Assembly (NCBI RefSeq): GCF_900231165.1
Contig: NZ_LT960614.1
Coordinates: 680,550 to 744,549 of the forward strand
Origin: Hartmannibacter diazotrophicus
Lineage (GTDB): Bacteria; Pseudomonadota; Alphaproteobacteria; Rhizobiales; Pleomorphomonadaceae
Reading direction: 5' to 3'
DNA length: 64,000 nt
Shown in pieces: positions 18,764 to 27,383 of the stretch. The notes under the pieces were generated by a model, which searched no databases, was not told where the DNA came from, and saw only the letters and a program-made list of their open reading frames with translations. The position numbers and the translations under genes are program-made. The stretch's first letter is position 1; each line of letters begins with the position of its first letter.

Positions 18764-20074
18764 TCAGAAGCGCTCGTTCACCCACTTGGCGATGTAGTCG
18801 AAAGTGTTCTTCACGGAGTTTGAATAGTCAGCGTTTTCGGCTTTTGCGCAGGCCTTGCAGGGCACGACGCCGTGGGCGGCCCCTTCCACAACGACGAAGT
18901 CCTTGTCCTGGCTCTTGGCCATGCCGTACATCTGCTCGTTGTCGTCCATGAAGTAATGGCCGCCAGCGGTCAGCATCAGCAACGGCACTGAAATGTGCTG
19001 GAGATTCCGCCCTGTCGAGTTGTTGTTGGAGCCAAGGTCGATATCGGTCATCGCATTGGTCGAACGCACTGCGCGGGTGCCAATGAACGACTCCACCGTC
19101 AGGAATGCGCCGCCATCGAACCGGGCGTCCTTCTTCTTGCGCTTCGGGTCCGGCTGGCGAACGGTCCGGACAATGTCCGTCACGACGCTTCCGTCATTCT
19201 TGAGGAACTTCTCGGGCTTTGCGGTCTCGCCGGCAATCGAGATATCGAGTTGCATCAGGCGCACCGACGCACGGGGGATGTAGAACGGCGCATCGTCCGG
19301 GTAGGGAACGCCCTGCTCCTTCATGGACTTGCGCAGTGCCAACGCCTTGTCGATCAGACGGTTCATCCGGGCGGACTGCGCCTCGAAGTAGCGCTTCTGG
19401 AACTCCTCGGAGAAATGTGAATTGCCCTTCGGATTGTAGCCGTTGGCTTCGCTGAACGGATCGAGCGCGGGATCGATTCTGGAGGGATCGGTCTCGTCCA
19501 GCAATGACGGGTTCAGGCTGCGCAGCATGTTGATGGCGGTGCCGGGATGGGCGTCAAAGGTCACCATGCCGTCTGCCGGTGTCAGTCCCTTCAGTTCGTC
19601 GCCGCATGGCGAAAGCACGTCCTGGCCGCTGCAGACCGCAGGTCCTTCTTCCGCGACCGACTGGTAGTAGGTCATCAGCGGACCGCCGCCGCTGTGGGCG
19701 AAGATCAGAACGGTCTTGAAGCCCCTGTCATTGCGCAGGTAGTCCATGCCCTTGGCCGTCGTCAGCGGTAGGTCGGTCCAGGTGTCGAGCGCCTCGTTGT
19801 TGTCGGACGGGCCGTTCATGCACAGGACGGCGAAACCACGCTTGGAAAGCTCCGTACACGCGATGTGATTGAGGAAATTGGCATCTTCATGCATGAGCAG
19901 GAAGGCGATCTTGGGCTGCGAACCATCCGGCGTGTAGTAGACACCTTTCTCGACGTCGCCGAAGTCGACGTAGAGCGGTGCCGCTGCGTGCGCCGTCGAT
20001 AAGCCGAGAGCCAAGGCGAGGCCGGCGACAACCATCGCAGCGCCCCTTACATAAAGATTTCGAAGCAGTTTCAT
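18764..20074 (-). CDS. Secreted alpha/beta hydrolase
   Basis: This is a 436-residue exported hydrolase. The signal peptide covers residues 1-30 (LSTAHA cut site). The nucleophile elbow is AHSGGG with Ser128, and a C-terminal histidine (GAAHGVVPCKAC, about 406) fits the catalytic triad; the CKAC pair may form a disulfide. It should cleave an ester or amide in the periplasm. It lies 258 bases upstream of the orphan binding-protein gene on the same strand, which suggests the two handle one substrate. Substrate unknown. Confidence 0.82.
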   Translation of the reverse strand: MKLLRNLYVRGAAMVVAGLALALGLSTAHAAAPLYVDFGDVEKGVYYTPDGSQPKIAFLLMHEDANFLNHIACTELSKRGFAVLCMNGPSDNNEALDTWTDLPLTTAKGMDYLRNDRGFKTVLIFAHSGGGPLMTYYQSVAEEGPAVCSGQDVLSPCGDELKGLTPADGMVTFDAHPGTAINMLRSLNPSLLDETDPSRIDPALDPFSEANGYNPKGNSHFSEEFQKRYFEAQSARMNRLIDKALALRKSMKEQGVPYPDDAPFYIPRASVRLMQLDISIAGETAKPEKFLKNDGSVVTDIVRTVRQPDPKRKKKDARFDGGAFLTVESFIGTRAVRSTNAMTDIDLGSNNNSTGRNLQHISVPLLMLTAGGHYFMDDNEQMYGMAKSQDKDFVVVEGAAHGVVPCKACAKAENADYSNSVKNTFDYIAKWVNERF

Positions 20075-20614
20075 TCAGTTTCCTCCCATGCAGCGACTGC
20101 AAGACCACGGCAAGAACACCGTCATGCCAGTGCCGTCGGCTTGCGCGAACGGGGGAGGGCCGATGGGCGAGCGTAGCCTCAGCCGAGTTCGATGCCCGCG
20201 TCATGGCAGTACAGCGTCAGGGTTGGTGACGGAGCGTCGTCGTCCGGCGTCAGACATGGCCGGTTTCCGGAACAGTTCTTTGGCAGACTGGTATTGTCCG
20301 TCGTAACCACAGAAGCGGCCTGCTTCCCGGACCTGCGCTTTCGCACGTCTTCCCATGCACGCCGGAGATGGATCGGCCGGTCTTTGCTCCCCGCGACCTG
20401 TGTTCTTTTGTCTCAGGCCCGCGCAGTCTACTGAAAAAGGGGATGCACTGATGAAGCTATGCAGTATCCCTCCCATATCCAAATTGCCGATGCGGATTCT
20501 CGTCTGACCGGTGCCGCCGTCCGGTCGTCCTGCGGGTTCTGCAGTGGCCTGCAATCCGTCAAATTCTCATAATTTATTGAAAATAATACATTTTTTGTCG
20601 TCAAAATTCCCCTC

Positions 20615-20630
20615 TACGTCAATCGACGTA
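20615..20630. promoter_or_regulatory. Inverted repeat in the urtA promoter region
   Basis: TACGTC and GACGTA form perfect 6-bp arms around AATC, 107 bases before the urtA start. The size and symmetry suit a LuxR/NarL-type response regulator such as the one encoded at 12823, but the match is short. Confidence 0.35.
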
Positions 20631-20680
20631 TATGCCGCAGCGCAAAAAGTGACCGAAATTCGGCACCGACGACCAGCACT

Positions 20681-20696
20681 TGGCAACCGTATGGCC
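20681..20696 (+). promoter_or_regulatory. Candidate sigma-54 promoter of urtA
   Basis: TGGCAACCGTATGGCC has the invariant GG and GC dinucleotides 10 bases apart, as needed for a -24/-12 promoter, and TGGCA matches the -24 box. The -12 box is weak (TGGC for TTGC). Transcription would start near 20706, giving a 30-nt leader. Nitrogen control of urea transport through NtrC and sigma-54 is common. Confidence 0.35.
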
Positions 20697-20736
20697 AAGG
20701 CTGTTCGCGCGAATTTCAAAACAGGGGAGCTTTCAC

Positions 20737-22047
20737 ATGTCGTCATTTGAAAAATTCGGAGCCGTCAGCCGGCGCGCCGTTCTCGGCGGTCTGGCCGCCA
20801 CGGCCCTGATGGCGAGCAGCAGCCTCACGCTCGCCGCCGATGACACCATCAAGGTCGGCATCCTTCATTCGCTCTCGGGCACGATGGCCATTTCCGAGAC
20901 GACCCTGAAGGACGTCATGCTGATGCTCATCGACGAGCAGAACAAGAAGGGCGGCCTTCTCGGCAAGAAGCTCGAGGCTGTCGTTGTCGACCCGGCCTCC
21001 GACTGGCCGCTCTTTGCTGAAAAGGCCCGCGAACTGATTTCGCAGGACAAGGTCTCCGCGGTGTTCGGCTGCTGGACCTCGGTGTCGCGCAAGTCCGTCC
21101 TGCCAGTCTTCGAGGAACTGAACTCGATCCTCTTCTACCCGGTCCAGTACGAGGGCGAGGAAAGCCAGCGCAACGTCTTCTACACCGGCGCCGCCCCGAA
21201 CCAGCAGGCGATCCCGGCCGTCGACTACCTCATGAACGAGGAAGGCGTCGAGCGCTGGGTCCTGGAAGGCACCGACTACGTCTATCCGCGCACGACCAAC
21301 AAGATCCTCGAGGCCTACCTGAAGGCCAAGGGCGTCGCCCCGGAAGACATCAAGGTCAACTACACGCCCTTCGGCTTCTCCGACTGGCAGACCGAGGTCT
21401 CCGAGATCAAGGCCTTCGGGTCGGCCGGCAAGAAGACCGCCGTGGTCTCCACCGTCAACGGTGACGCCAACGTTCCCTTCTACAAGGAGCTCGGCAACCA
21501 GGGCATCAAGGCCGAGGATATCCCGGTCGTCGCCTTCTCGGTCGGTGAAGAGGAACTCGCCGGCATCGACACCGCTCCGCTCGTCGGTCACCTCGCTGCC
21601 TGGAACTACTTCCAGTCGCTCGACACGCCCGAGAACAAGGCGTTCATCGACGCCTGGCACACGTTCACCGGCAACGACAAGCGCACGACCAACGACCCGA
21701 TGGAAGCCCACTACATCGGCTTCAACATGTGGGTGAAGGCCGTCGAGGCCGCCGGCACGACCGATGCCGATGCCGTCATCGACGCGCTGCCGGGCATCTC
21801 GGTGCCGAACCTTTCCGGCGGCTACTCGGCCATGATGCCGAACCACCACATCACCAAGCCGGTGCTGATCGGTGAAATCCAGGACGACGGTCAGTTCGAG
21901 ATCGTCTCGCAGACCGATGGTCTGGTTCCCGGCGATGCCTGGTCCGACTATCTCGACGGCTCCAAGGACCTCATCGCCGATTGGCGCAAGCCTCTGTCCT
22001 GCGGCAACTTCAATGTTGTCACCGGCAAGTGCGGCGGCGCCGGCTAA
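20737..22047 (+). CDS. urtA: Urea ABC transporter substrate-binding protein
   Basis: This is a 436-residue periplasmic urea-binding protein. A Tat-like leader (SRRAVLGGLAATALMASSSLTLA) is followed by the UrtA core (KVGILHSLSGTMAISETTLKD, FGCWTSVSRKSVLPVFEE, VFYTGAAPNQQ). It delivers urea to UrtBC. It is first in urtABCDE. The start is ATG 20737 with AGGGGAGC, which is exactly complementary to a motif of the AbcR-like sRNA in this window. A terminator-like hairpin follows the gene. Confidence 0.96.
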   Translation: MSSFEKFGAVSRRAVLGGLAATALMASSSLTLAADDTIKVGILHSLSGTMAISETTLKDVMLMLIDEQNKKGGLLGKKLEAVVVDPASDWPLFAEKARELISQDKVSAVFGCWTSVSRKSVLPVFEELNSILFYPVQYEGEESQRNVFYTGAAPNQQAIPAVDYLMNEEGVERWVLEGTDYVYPRTTNKILEAYLKAKGVAPEDIKVNYTPFGFSDWQTEVSEIKAFGSAGKKTAVVSTVNGDANVPFYKELGNQGIKAEDIPVVAFSVGEEELAGIDTAPLVGHLAAWNYFQSLDTPENKAFIDAWHTFTGNDKRTTNDPMEAHYIGFNMWVKAVEAAGTTDADAVIDALPGISVPNLSGGYSAMMPNHHITKPVLIGEIQDDGQFEIVSQTDGLVPGDAWSDYLDGSKDLIADWRKPLSCGNFNVVTGKCGGAG

Positions 22048-22060
22048 GTCAAGGACCAGG

Positions 22061-22090
22061 AAGGCCGGCGGTATCGCCGGCCTTCTTCTC
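22061..22090 (+). terminator. Terminator/attenuator between urtA and urtB
   Basis: AAGGCCGGCG pairs perfectly with CGCCGGCCTT around a GTAT loop, followed by CTTCTCTTC. It lies 14 bases after urtA and 235 before urtB. It should let the binding protein be made in excess over the membrane complex. Confidence 0.7.
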
Positions 22091-22324
22091 TTCGAGCCCG
22101 ACGATATCATGGTGTGTCGCCGGGCTTGAACGAGACGATTGCGGGTCCCGGGTGGCCCGAATCTTGAACCGACAAGACCGGCGGTGTCGCCGGGAGCCGG
22201 TTTCCGAACAGTGTTCCCTCGGAAGCGAAGACGCATCCGGTTCCCAATCATTGTCGGGGCATGATCCCACCGCCAGGCCGTTGGTCATGGCCGCCGGACA
22301 TGCCCGAGCCACAGGGTGATCGCC

Positions 22325-23959
22325 ATGCCGCAACTGCGGACGTCTCTCTCCCATGTCCTCGTCCTTGCGGCGCTGCTGTTCGGGCTGCTGGTTGCCGGCC
22401 TGTCGATGGCGCGCGCCCAGGACATGGACCTGAAACCGCTGGTCGATGCGCTCGGGCAGGGCGGCTACAGCGATCTGGAGAAGGCCATCGGCGCGCTTGC
22501 CGCCACCGGCGATCCCAGGGTCGCCAAGATCCTCGAACATCTGGCCAATCGCGACCTCTACCTTCGCGCCGACGACAAGTCCGTCGTGCTCGTGACCGGC
22601 AAGGGCAGCGAGCCGGAGATCGCCGATCCGGCAACCGGCGAAAGCCTCGGTACCGCCCAGAAGTCCTTGCTCGACAAGATCAAGGTCAACAATTCCATCC
22701 GCCGCGCCGTGCAGGCGGCCGTCGGCACGCTGACGCTGCTCAGCAAGGATCAGAACGTACGCCGCTCGGCGGTGGACGCCGTCCTCAAGACCCGCGATCC
22801 CGAAACCATCCCGGCCCTCGACAAGGCGATCGAGGTGGAAGCGGACCCCGCCATCAAGACACTGATGCTCGGCGCGCGGGGCGCGGCCGTCCTCAATTCC
22901 GATGCGGATGAGGCAGAAAAGCTCGCCGCCATCGAGAATGTCCAGGGGCTGGACGCCCGCGAGGCCATGTCCATCCTCACCCAATACGCCACCGGCGATG
23001 GCGCGGTTGCCGCGGCCGCCGAGGCGGCGCTGGCCGAGGAGCGCACCACGCTCGCGGCGTGGGATGCGGCCCAGAACATCTGGTTCGGCCTCTCCCTCGG
23101 GTCCGTTCTCCTGCTTGCCGCCATCGGCCTTGCCATCACCTTCGGCGTCATGGGCGTCATCAACATGGCCCACGGCGAAATGGTGATGATCGGCGCCTAC
23201 GTGACCTTCGCGGTCCAGGAGGCGATCCGCACCCACGCGCCCGGCCTCTTCGATTTCTCGCTGCTGATCGCCCTGCCGCTCGCCTTCCTCGTCGCCGGCG
23301 GCATCGGCGTCGCCATCGAGCGTGGCATCATCCGCTTTCTCTACGGTCGTCCGCTGGAAACGCTGCTCGCCACCTGGGGCCTGTCGCTGATCCTGCAGCA
23401 ATTGGTCCGGTCCATCTTCGGCGCCCAGAACCAGCAGGTCGGCAATCCGTCCTGGATGTCGGGCTCCTTCGAGATCGGCCTTCTGTCGATCACCTGGTCG
23501 CGTCTCTGGATCGTCGTCTTCGCCATCGTCGTCTTCTTCGCCCTGATGGCACTCCTGAAGCAGACGCCCTTCGGTCTCCAGACCCGCGCGGTGACGGCCA
23601 ACCGCCCGATGGCGAGCGCCATGGGCATCCGCACCCCCTGGATCGACGCCATGACCTTCGGCCTCGGCTCGGGCATCGCGGGCATCGCCGGTGTTGCGCT
23701 CAGCCAGATCGAGAACGTCAGTCCGAACCTTGGCCAAGGCTACATCATCGACAGCTTCATGGTTGTGGTCTTCGGCGGCGTCGGCAATCTCTGGGGCACA
23801 TTGGTCGGCGCGCTGACGCTCGGTGTCGCCAATAAGTTCCTTGAGCCCTACGCCGGCGCGGTGCTCGGCAAGATCCTGGTGCTCGTCTTCATCATCCTCT
23901 TCATCCAGAAGCGTCCGCGCGGGCTCTTCGCTCTCAAGGGAAGGGCGGTCGAAGCATGA
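22325..23959 (+). CDS. urtB: Urea ABC transporter permease UrtB
   Basis: This is a 544-residue LivH-type permease. Residues 1-30 form a signal-like helix and about 31-250 a soluble periplasmic extension typical of UrtB. About eight helices follow, with the family segments FGVMGVINMAHGEMVMIGAYV and GGVGNLWGTLVGA. It forms the channel with UrtC. ATG 22325 is chosen (AGGGTGA upstream); GTG 22316 is the alternative. Confidence 0.95.
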   Translation: MPQLRTSLSHVLVLAALLFGLLVAGLSMARAQDMDLKPLVDALGQGGYSDLEKAIGALAATGDPRVAKILEHLANRDLYLRADDKSVVLVTGKGSEPEIADPATGESLGTAQKSLLDKIKVNNSIRRAVQAAVGTLTLLSKDQNVRRSAVDAVLKTRDPETIPALDKAIEVEADPAIKTLMLGARGAAVLNSDADEAEKLAAIENVQGLDAREAMSILTQYATGDGAVAAAAEAALAEERTTLAAWDAAQNIWFGLSLGSVLLLAAIGLAITFGVMGVINMAHGEMVMIGAYVTFAVQEAIRTHAPGLFDFSLLIALPLAFLVAGGIGVAIERGIIRFLYGRPLETLLATWGLSLILQQLVRSIFGAQNQQVGNPSWMSGSFEIGLLSITWSRLWIVVFAIVVFFALMALLKQTPFGLQTRAVTANRPMASAMGIRTPWIDAMTFGLGSGIAGIAGVALSQIENVSPNLGQGYIIDSFMVVVFGGVGNLWGTLVGALTLGVANKFLEPYAGAVLGKILVLVFIILFIQKRPRGLFALKGRAVEA

Positions 23960-25104
23960 TCTCGCAATTTCTCTTCAACGGTCTCGATCGCCGCGCCAGC
24001 TACGTCATCGCGCTTCTCGTGGCGATCGCCATCCTGGTGCCGGTCCTGCATTTGGCGGTCCCCGTCGACAGCCCGCTGCACGTGCCGAACTATGTCATGG
24101 CGCTCTTCGGCAAGTATCTCTGCTACGCGCTGCTTGCCCTCTCGCTGGACCTCGTCTGGGGCTATTGCGGCATTCTCTCGCTCGGCCACGGCGCCTTCTT
24201 CGCCCTCGGCGGCTACGCGATGGGCATGTATCTGATGCGCCAGATCGGGTCTCGCGGCGTCTACGGCGACCCGATCCTGCCCGACTTCATGGTCTTCCTG
24301 AACTACAAGGAACTGCCCTGGTTCTGGTACGGCTTCGACATGTTCTGGTTCGCTGCGATCATGATCGTGCTCGCGCCCGGCATTCTGGCCTTCGTCTTCG
24401 GCTGGTTCGCCTTCCGCTCCCGCGTCACCGGCGTCTATCTGTCGATCATCACCCAGGCGATGACCTATGCCCTGCTGCTTGCCTTCTTCCGCAACGACAT
24501 GGGCTTCGGCGGCAACAACGGCCTGACCGACTTCAAGGACATCCTCGGCTTCTCGGTGCAGTCGCCGCAGACCCGCTCGGTGCTCTTCGCTCTCACCGCG
24601 CTCTTCCTGGCGGGCGCCTTCTGGATCTGCTCGGCCGTGGTCCGCTCCAAGCTTGGCAAGGTGCTGGTCGCGGTGCGCGACGCCGAAAGCCGGACGCGCT
24701 TCATCGGCTACCGGGTGGAGAACTACAAGCTCTTCGTCTGGGTGCTCTCGGCCATGATGGCGGGCATTGCCGGCGCGCTCTACGTGCCGCAGATCGGCAT
24801 CATCAATCCGTCGGAATTCGAACCGGCCAACTCCATCGAGGCGGTCATCTGGGTGGCCGTCGGCGGCCGCGGCACGCTCTTCGGTCCGATCGTCGGCGCT
24901 GTCCTCGTCAACTTCGGCAAGACCTGGTTCACGGGCGCCTTGCCGGAACTCTGGCTCTTCGCCCTCGGTGCGCTCTTCGTGGTCGTGACGCTCTTCCTGC
25001 CGAAGGGCATCGTCGGCACCGTCCAGGGCCTGCTGCGCGAACGGGCCGAGCGCAAGGCCGCCGGCCTTGCTCCCCTGAAACCCAACCCCGAACCGGCGGA
25101 GTGA
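23956..25104 (+). CDS. urtC: Urea ABC transporter permease UrtC
   Basis: This is a 382-residue LivM-type permease with about ten helices; YALLALSLDLVWGYCGILSLGHGAFFALGGY is the family hallmark in two adjoining parts. It overlaps urtB by ATGA, so the two permeases are translationally coupled. The tail (RERAERKAAGLAPLKPNPEP) is cytoplasmic. Confidence 0.95.
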   Translation: MISQFLFNGLDRRASYVIALLVAIAILVPVLHLAVPVDSPLHVPNYVMALFGKYLCYALLALSLDLVWGYCGILSLGHGAFFALGGYAMGMYLMRQIGSRGVYGDPILPDFMVFLNYKELPWFWYGFDMFWFAAIMIVLAPGILAFVFGWFAFRSRVTGVYLSIITQAMTYALLLAFFRNDMGFGGNNGLTDFKDILGFSVQSPQTRSVLFALTALFLAGAFWICSAVVRSKLGKVLVAVRDAESRTRFIGYRVENYKLFVWVLSAMMAGIAGALYVPQIGIINPSEFEPANSIEAVIWVAVGGRGTLFGPIVGAVLVNFGKTWFTGALPELWLFALGALFVVVTLFLPKGIVGTVQGLLRERAERKAAGLAPLKPNPEPAE

Positions 25105-25108
25105 GACG

Positions 25109-25861
25109 ATGAAGGAAGTGGCCGAGGGCTCGCTCCTCTATCTCGACAACGTGCATCGCGCCTTCGACGGCTTCAAGGCGATCAACGGGCTCTCGCTCGT
25201 GCTCGCTCCCGGCGAAATGCGCGCCATCATCGGTCCCAACGGCGCCGGCAAGACGACGATGATGGACATCATCACCGGCAAGACCAAGCCCGATGAGGGC
25301 GACGTGATCTTCGAAGGCGTAACGGACCTGACCCGCCACGACGAGACCGAAATCGCTAACATGGGGATCGGGCGCAAGTTCCAGAAACCGACCGTCTTTG
25401 AAAGCCACACGGTGGCCGACAATCTGGAACTGGCCCTGAAGGCGCCGCGTGGCCCTTTCGATACGCTCCTGCACCGGACCAGCAAGGCCGAATACGAGCG
25501 GATCGACGAAATCCTCGAGACGATCCGCCTGACCGAGCGGCGCGACTGGCTCGCCGCCAATCTCAGCCACGGCCAGAAGCAGTGGCTGGAGATCGGCATG
25601 CTTCTCGCCCAGGAGCCGAAGCTGCTGCTGGTCGACGAGCCGGTCGCCGGCATGACCGATGATGAGACCGCCGAGACGGCGGCGCTCCTGCGCCGCATCG
25701 CCAAGACCCAGTCGGTGGTGGTGGTCGAGCACGACATGACCTTCGTGCGCGAGCTCGACGTCAAGGTGACGGTGCTGCACGAGGGATCGGTGCTGGCGGA
25801 AGGCACGCTCGATGCCGTCTCCAGCGACCAGAAGGTGATCGAGGTCTATCTCGGCCGCTGA
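25109..25861 (+). CDS. urtD: Urea ABC transporter ATPase UrtD
   Basis: This is a 250-residue LivG-type ATPase. Walker A is GPNGAGKTT (residues 42-50), the signature is LSHGQKQWLEIGM with the usual LSGGQ changed to LSHGQ as in other UrtD proteins, and Walker B is LLLVDEPVAGM. It works with UrtE as the nucleotide-binding pair. It starts 4 bases after urtC. Confidence 0.95.
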   Translation: MKEVAEGSLLYLDNVHRAFDGFKAINGLSLVLAPGEMRAIIGPNGAGKTTMMDIITGKTKPDEGDVIFEGVTDLTRHDETEIANMGIGRKFQKPTVFESHTVADNLELALKAPRGPFDTLLHRTSKAEYERIDEILETIRLTERRDWLAANLSHGQKQWLEIGMLLAQEPKLLLVDEPVAGMTDDETAETAALLRRIAKTQSVVVVEHDMTFVRELDVKVTVLHEGSVLAEGTLDAVSSDQKVIEVYLGR

Positions 25862-25870
25862 GGCTCTCGA

Positions 25871-25982
25871 GCATCCAGCCGGAAAAGTGGTTTCCGGTTT
25901 TGGGAAAACTGGATGCTCCTACAAAGGCATCCAGCCGGAAAAGTGGCTTCCGGTTTTCGGAAAACTGGATGCTCCTACAAAG
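25871..25982. repeat. Two tandem 56-bp palindromic repeats between urtD and urtE
   Basis: Two copies (25871-25926 and 25927-25982) differ at only a few bases. Each starts GCATCCAG and has the matching CTGGATGC 40 bases on, enclosing CCGGAAAAGTGG and CCGGTTTT, so each copy can fold into a hairpin. Motifs of this type recur between genes in many Rhizobiales genomes. They sit inside the urt operon and may affect mRNA stability or the UrtD:UrtE ratio. Confidence 0.85.
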
Positions 25983-26041
25983 AGATAAAGCGATGATGCT
26001 GATTTGGAAATTCGGCACGCCGCTCAAGGAAGGGCTTTAAG

Positions 26042-26737
26042 ATGCTCAACGTCGACAAGATCAACCTCCACTATGGCGCCGCGCAGGCGCTCAAAGAGGT
26101 CTCGCTCACTGCCGAAGTCGGCAAGGTCACCTGCGTGCTCGGCCGCAACGGCGTCGGCAAGACCTCGCTGCTGCGCTCGATCGTCGGCCTCAAGGGAATT
26201 TCCTCCGGCTCGATCACCTGGGAAGGCGAGGAGATCTCGAAGCTTGCCCCGCATGATCGCGCCCGCCACGGCATCGCCATCGTGCCCCAGGGGCGCGAGA
26301 TTTTCCCGCTGCTCTCGGTGAAGGAAAACCTTGAGACGGGCTATGCGCCGATTGCCCGCAAGGACCGCTACGTGCCGGACACGGTCTTCGATCTTTTCCC
26401 GGTGCTGAAATCCATGTTGCGGCGGCGCGGCGGCGATCTGTCCGGCGGCCAGCAGCAGCAGCTCGCCATCGGCCGCGCTCTGGTCACGCGCCCGCGCCTC
26501 CTCGTGCTCGACGAGCCGACCGAGGGCATCCAGCCCTCGATCATCAAGGACATCGGCCGGGCGATCGAGTTCCTGCGCGAGCAGGGCACCATGGCGATCG
26601 TTCTCGTCGAGCAGTATTTCGAGTTCGCCCGCGATCTGGCCGATCATTTCGCGGTCATGGATCGCGGCGAGGTCGTCCTGTCCGGTGCCAAGGCTGACAT
26701 GGACGAACACGAGGTTCGCCGCTGGATGACGGTGTAG
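26042..26737 (+). CDS. urtE: Urea ABC transporter ATPase UrtE
   Basis: This is a 231-residue LivF-type ATPase. Walker A is GRNGVGKTS (34-42), the signature is LSGGQQQQLAIGRAL and Walker B is LLVLDEPTEGIQPSI. It completes the urea importer. It is separated from urtD by the tandem repeats and followed by a strong terminator. Confidence 0.95.
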   Translation: MLNVDKINLHYGAAQALKEVSLTAEVGKVTCVLGRNGVGKTSLLRSIVGLKGISSGSITWEGEEISKLAPHDRARHGIAIVPQGREIFPLLSVKENLETGYAPIARKDRYVPDTVFDLFPVLKSMLRRRGGDLSGGQQQQLAIGRALVTRPRLLVLDEPTEGIQPSIIKDIGRAIEFLREQGTMAIVLVEQYFEFARDLADHFAVMDRGEVVLSGAKADMDEHEVRRWMTV

Positions 26738-26836
26738 GCAGCCATTGCGATTGTCCGGACAAGCGCCGGCCGGGCGGTTGTCCACAGCCTCCGCTTTTTT
26801 CACGAAACCATTTTCAATCATTTATTGCGCAGGGGG

Positions 26837-26864
26837 AGCCCGGCCTTCACGGGCCGGGCTTTCG
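26837..26864 (+). terminator. Rho-independent terminator of urtABCDE
   Basis: AGCCCGGCC pairs perfectly with GGCCGGGCT around a 6-nt loop, followed by TTCGCCCTTTT. It is 100 bases after the urtE stop. Confidence 0.75.
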
Positions 26865-27064
26865 CCCTTTTGGAGCCGCTCGGAAAGCCTGGAGGAGGGC
26901 GTCGAACGGCTCAAGGCACTAGGTCTGGAATGCTGACCTGTTAACCAAAATGCAACACATCCACGGTCGCGAGCTGTCGATGATGGACTGTGAACGCTTT
27001 CTTGACTATATTTGATGGCGCGGCGGAGTTTGAAAAAAGTGTATTGGGCGACAATGCAATATTG

Positions 27065-27105
27065 AAGGCCCGACCCTGACCGGGGTCGGGCCTTTCGTAT
27101 TTTAG
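27065..27105 (+). terminator. Orphan Rho-independent terminator
   Basis: AAGGCCCGACCC pairs perfectly with GGGTCGGGCCTT over 12 bp around a 6-nt loop, followed by TCGTATTTTAG. It lies over 300 bases beyond urtE and 200 beyond that operon's own terminator, with no protein gene between. It may end a small RNA transcribed from about 26900-27000. Confidence 0.6.
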
Positions 27106-27383
27106 GCATGTTGAAATTGGCAATGGCGATGATGTCGATTTTACGACAATTCTAACGTCACCCTTATTAACGATTAAGTTAAGTCGTATAAGTTTAATGA
27201 GATCTCAAATCGATTTCGAAGTCTTGCGTTTGACTGTCGGGCATTTGCTTGCACGGTGCGCAGGACGCAAACATTGATTGCATGCAACGGTTGAGAGGCG
27301 GGTGTCGCTCGGCTTTTGCGTGTCGACGAGGTCCTGTCGCTATTTGCGCCGACAGGGCTCTTCCGATGCAGTTGGGTGAAGGT

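Larger units (their letters stand above)
20075..20736. other. Long intergenic region upstream of urtA
   Basis: These 662 bases separate the divergent hydrolase and urtA genes. No convincing gene is present. The last 170 bases are AT-rich (around 20565-20610) and hold a TACGTC-AATC-GACGTA palindrome and a sigma-54-like element described separately. The first 450 bases show nothing recognisable. Confidence 0.6.
26738..27383. other. Intergenic region with two terminators
   Basis: These 646 bases lie between urtE and the convergent chemoreceptor gene. They contain the urtE terminator, then about 200 bases without a supported gene, then a second strong hairpin at 27065. From 27120 to 27210 the sequence is AT-rich (TTATTAACGATTAAG). 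No protein gene is supported. Confidence 0.6.

Noticed and set aside
20281-20297. Second sigma-54-like site (TGGCAGACTGGTATTG)
   Set aside because: The invariant GC at -12 is missing, so it does not meet the basic requirement.
26745-26936. A 63-codon frame after urtE
   Set aside because: It runs straight through the urtE terminator hairpin and has no ribosome site.
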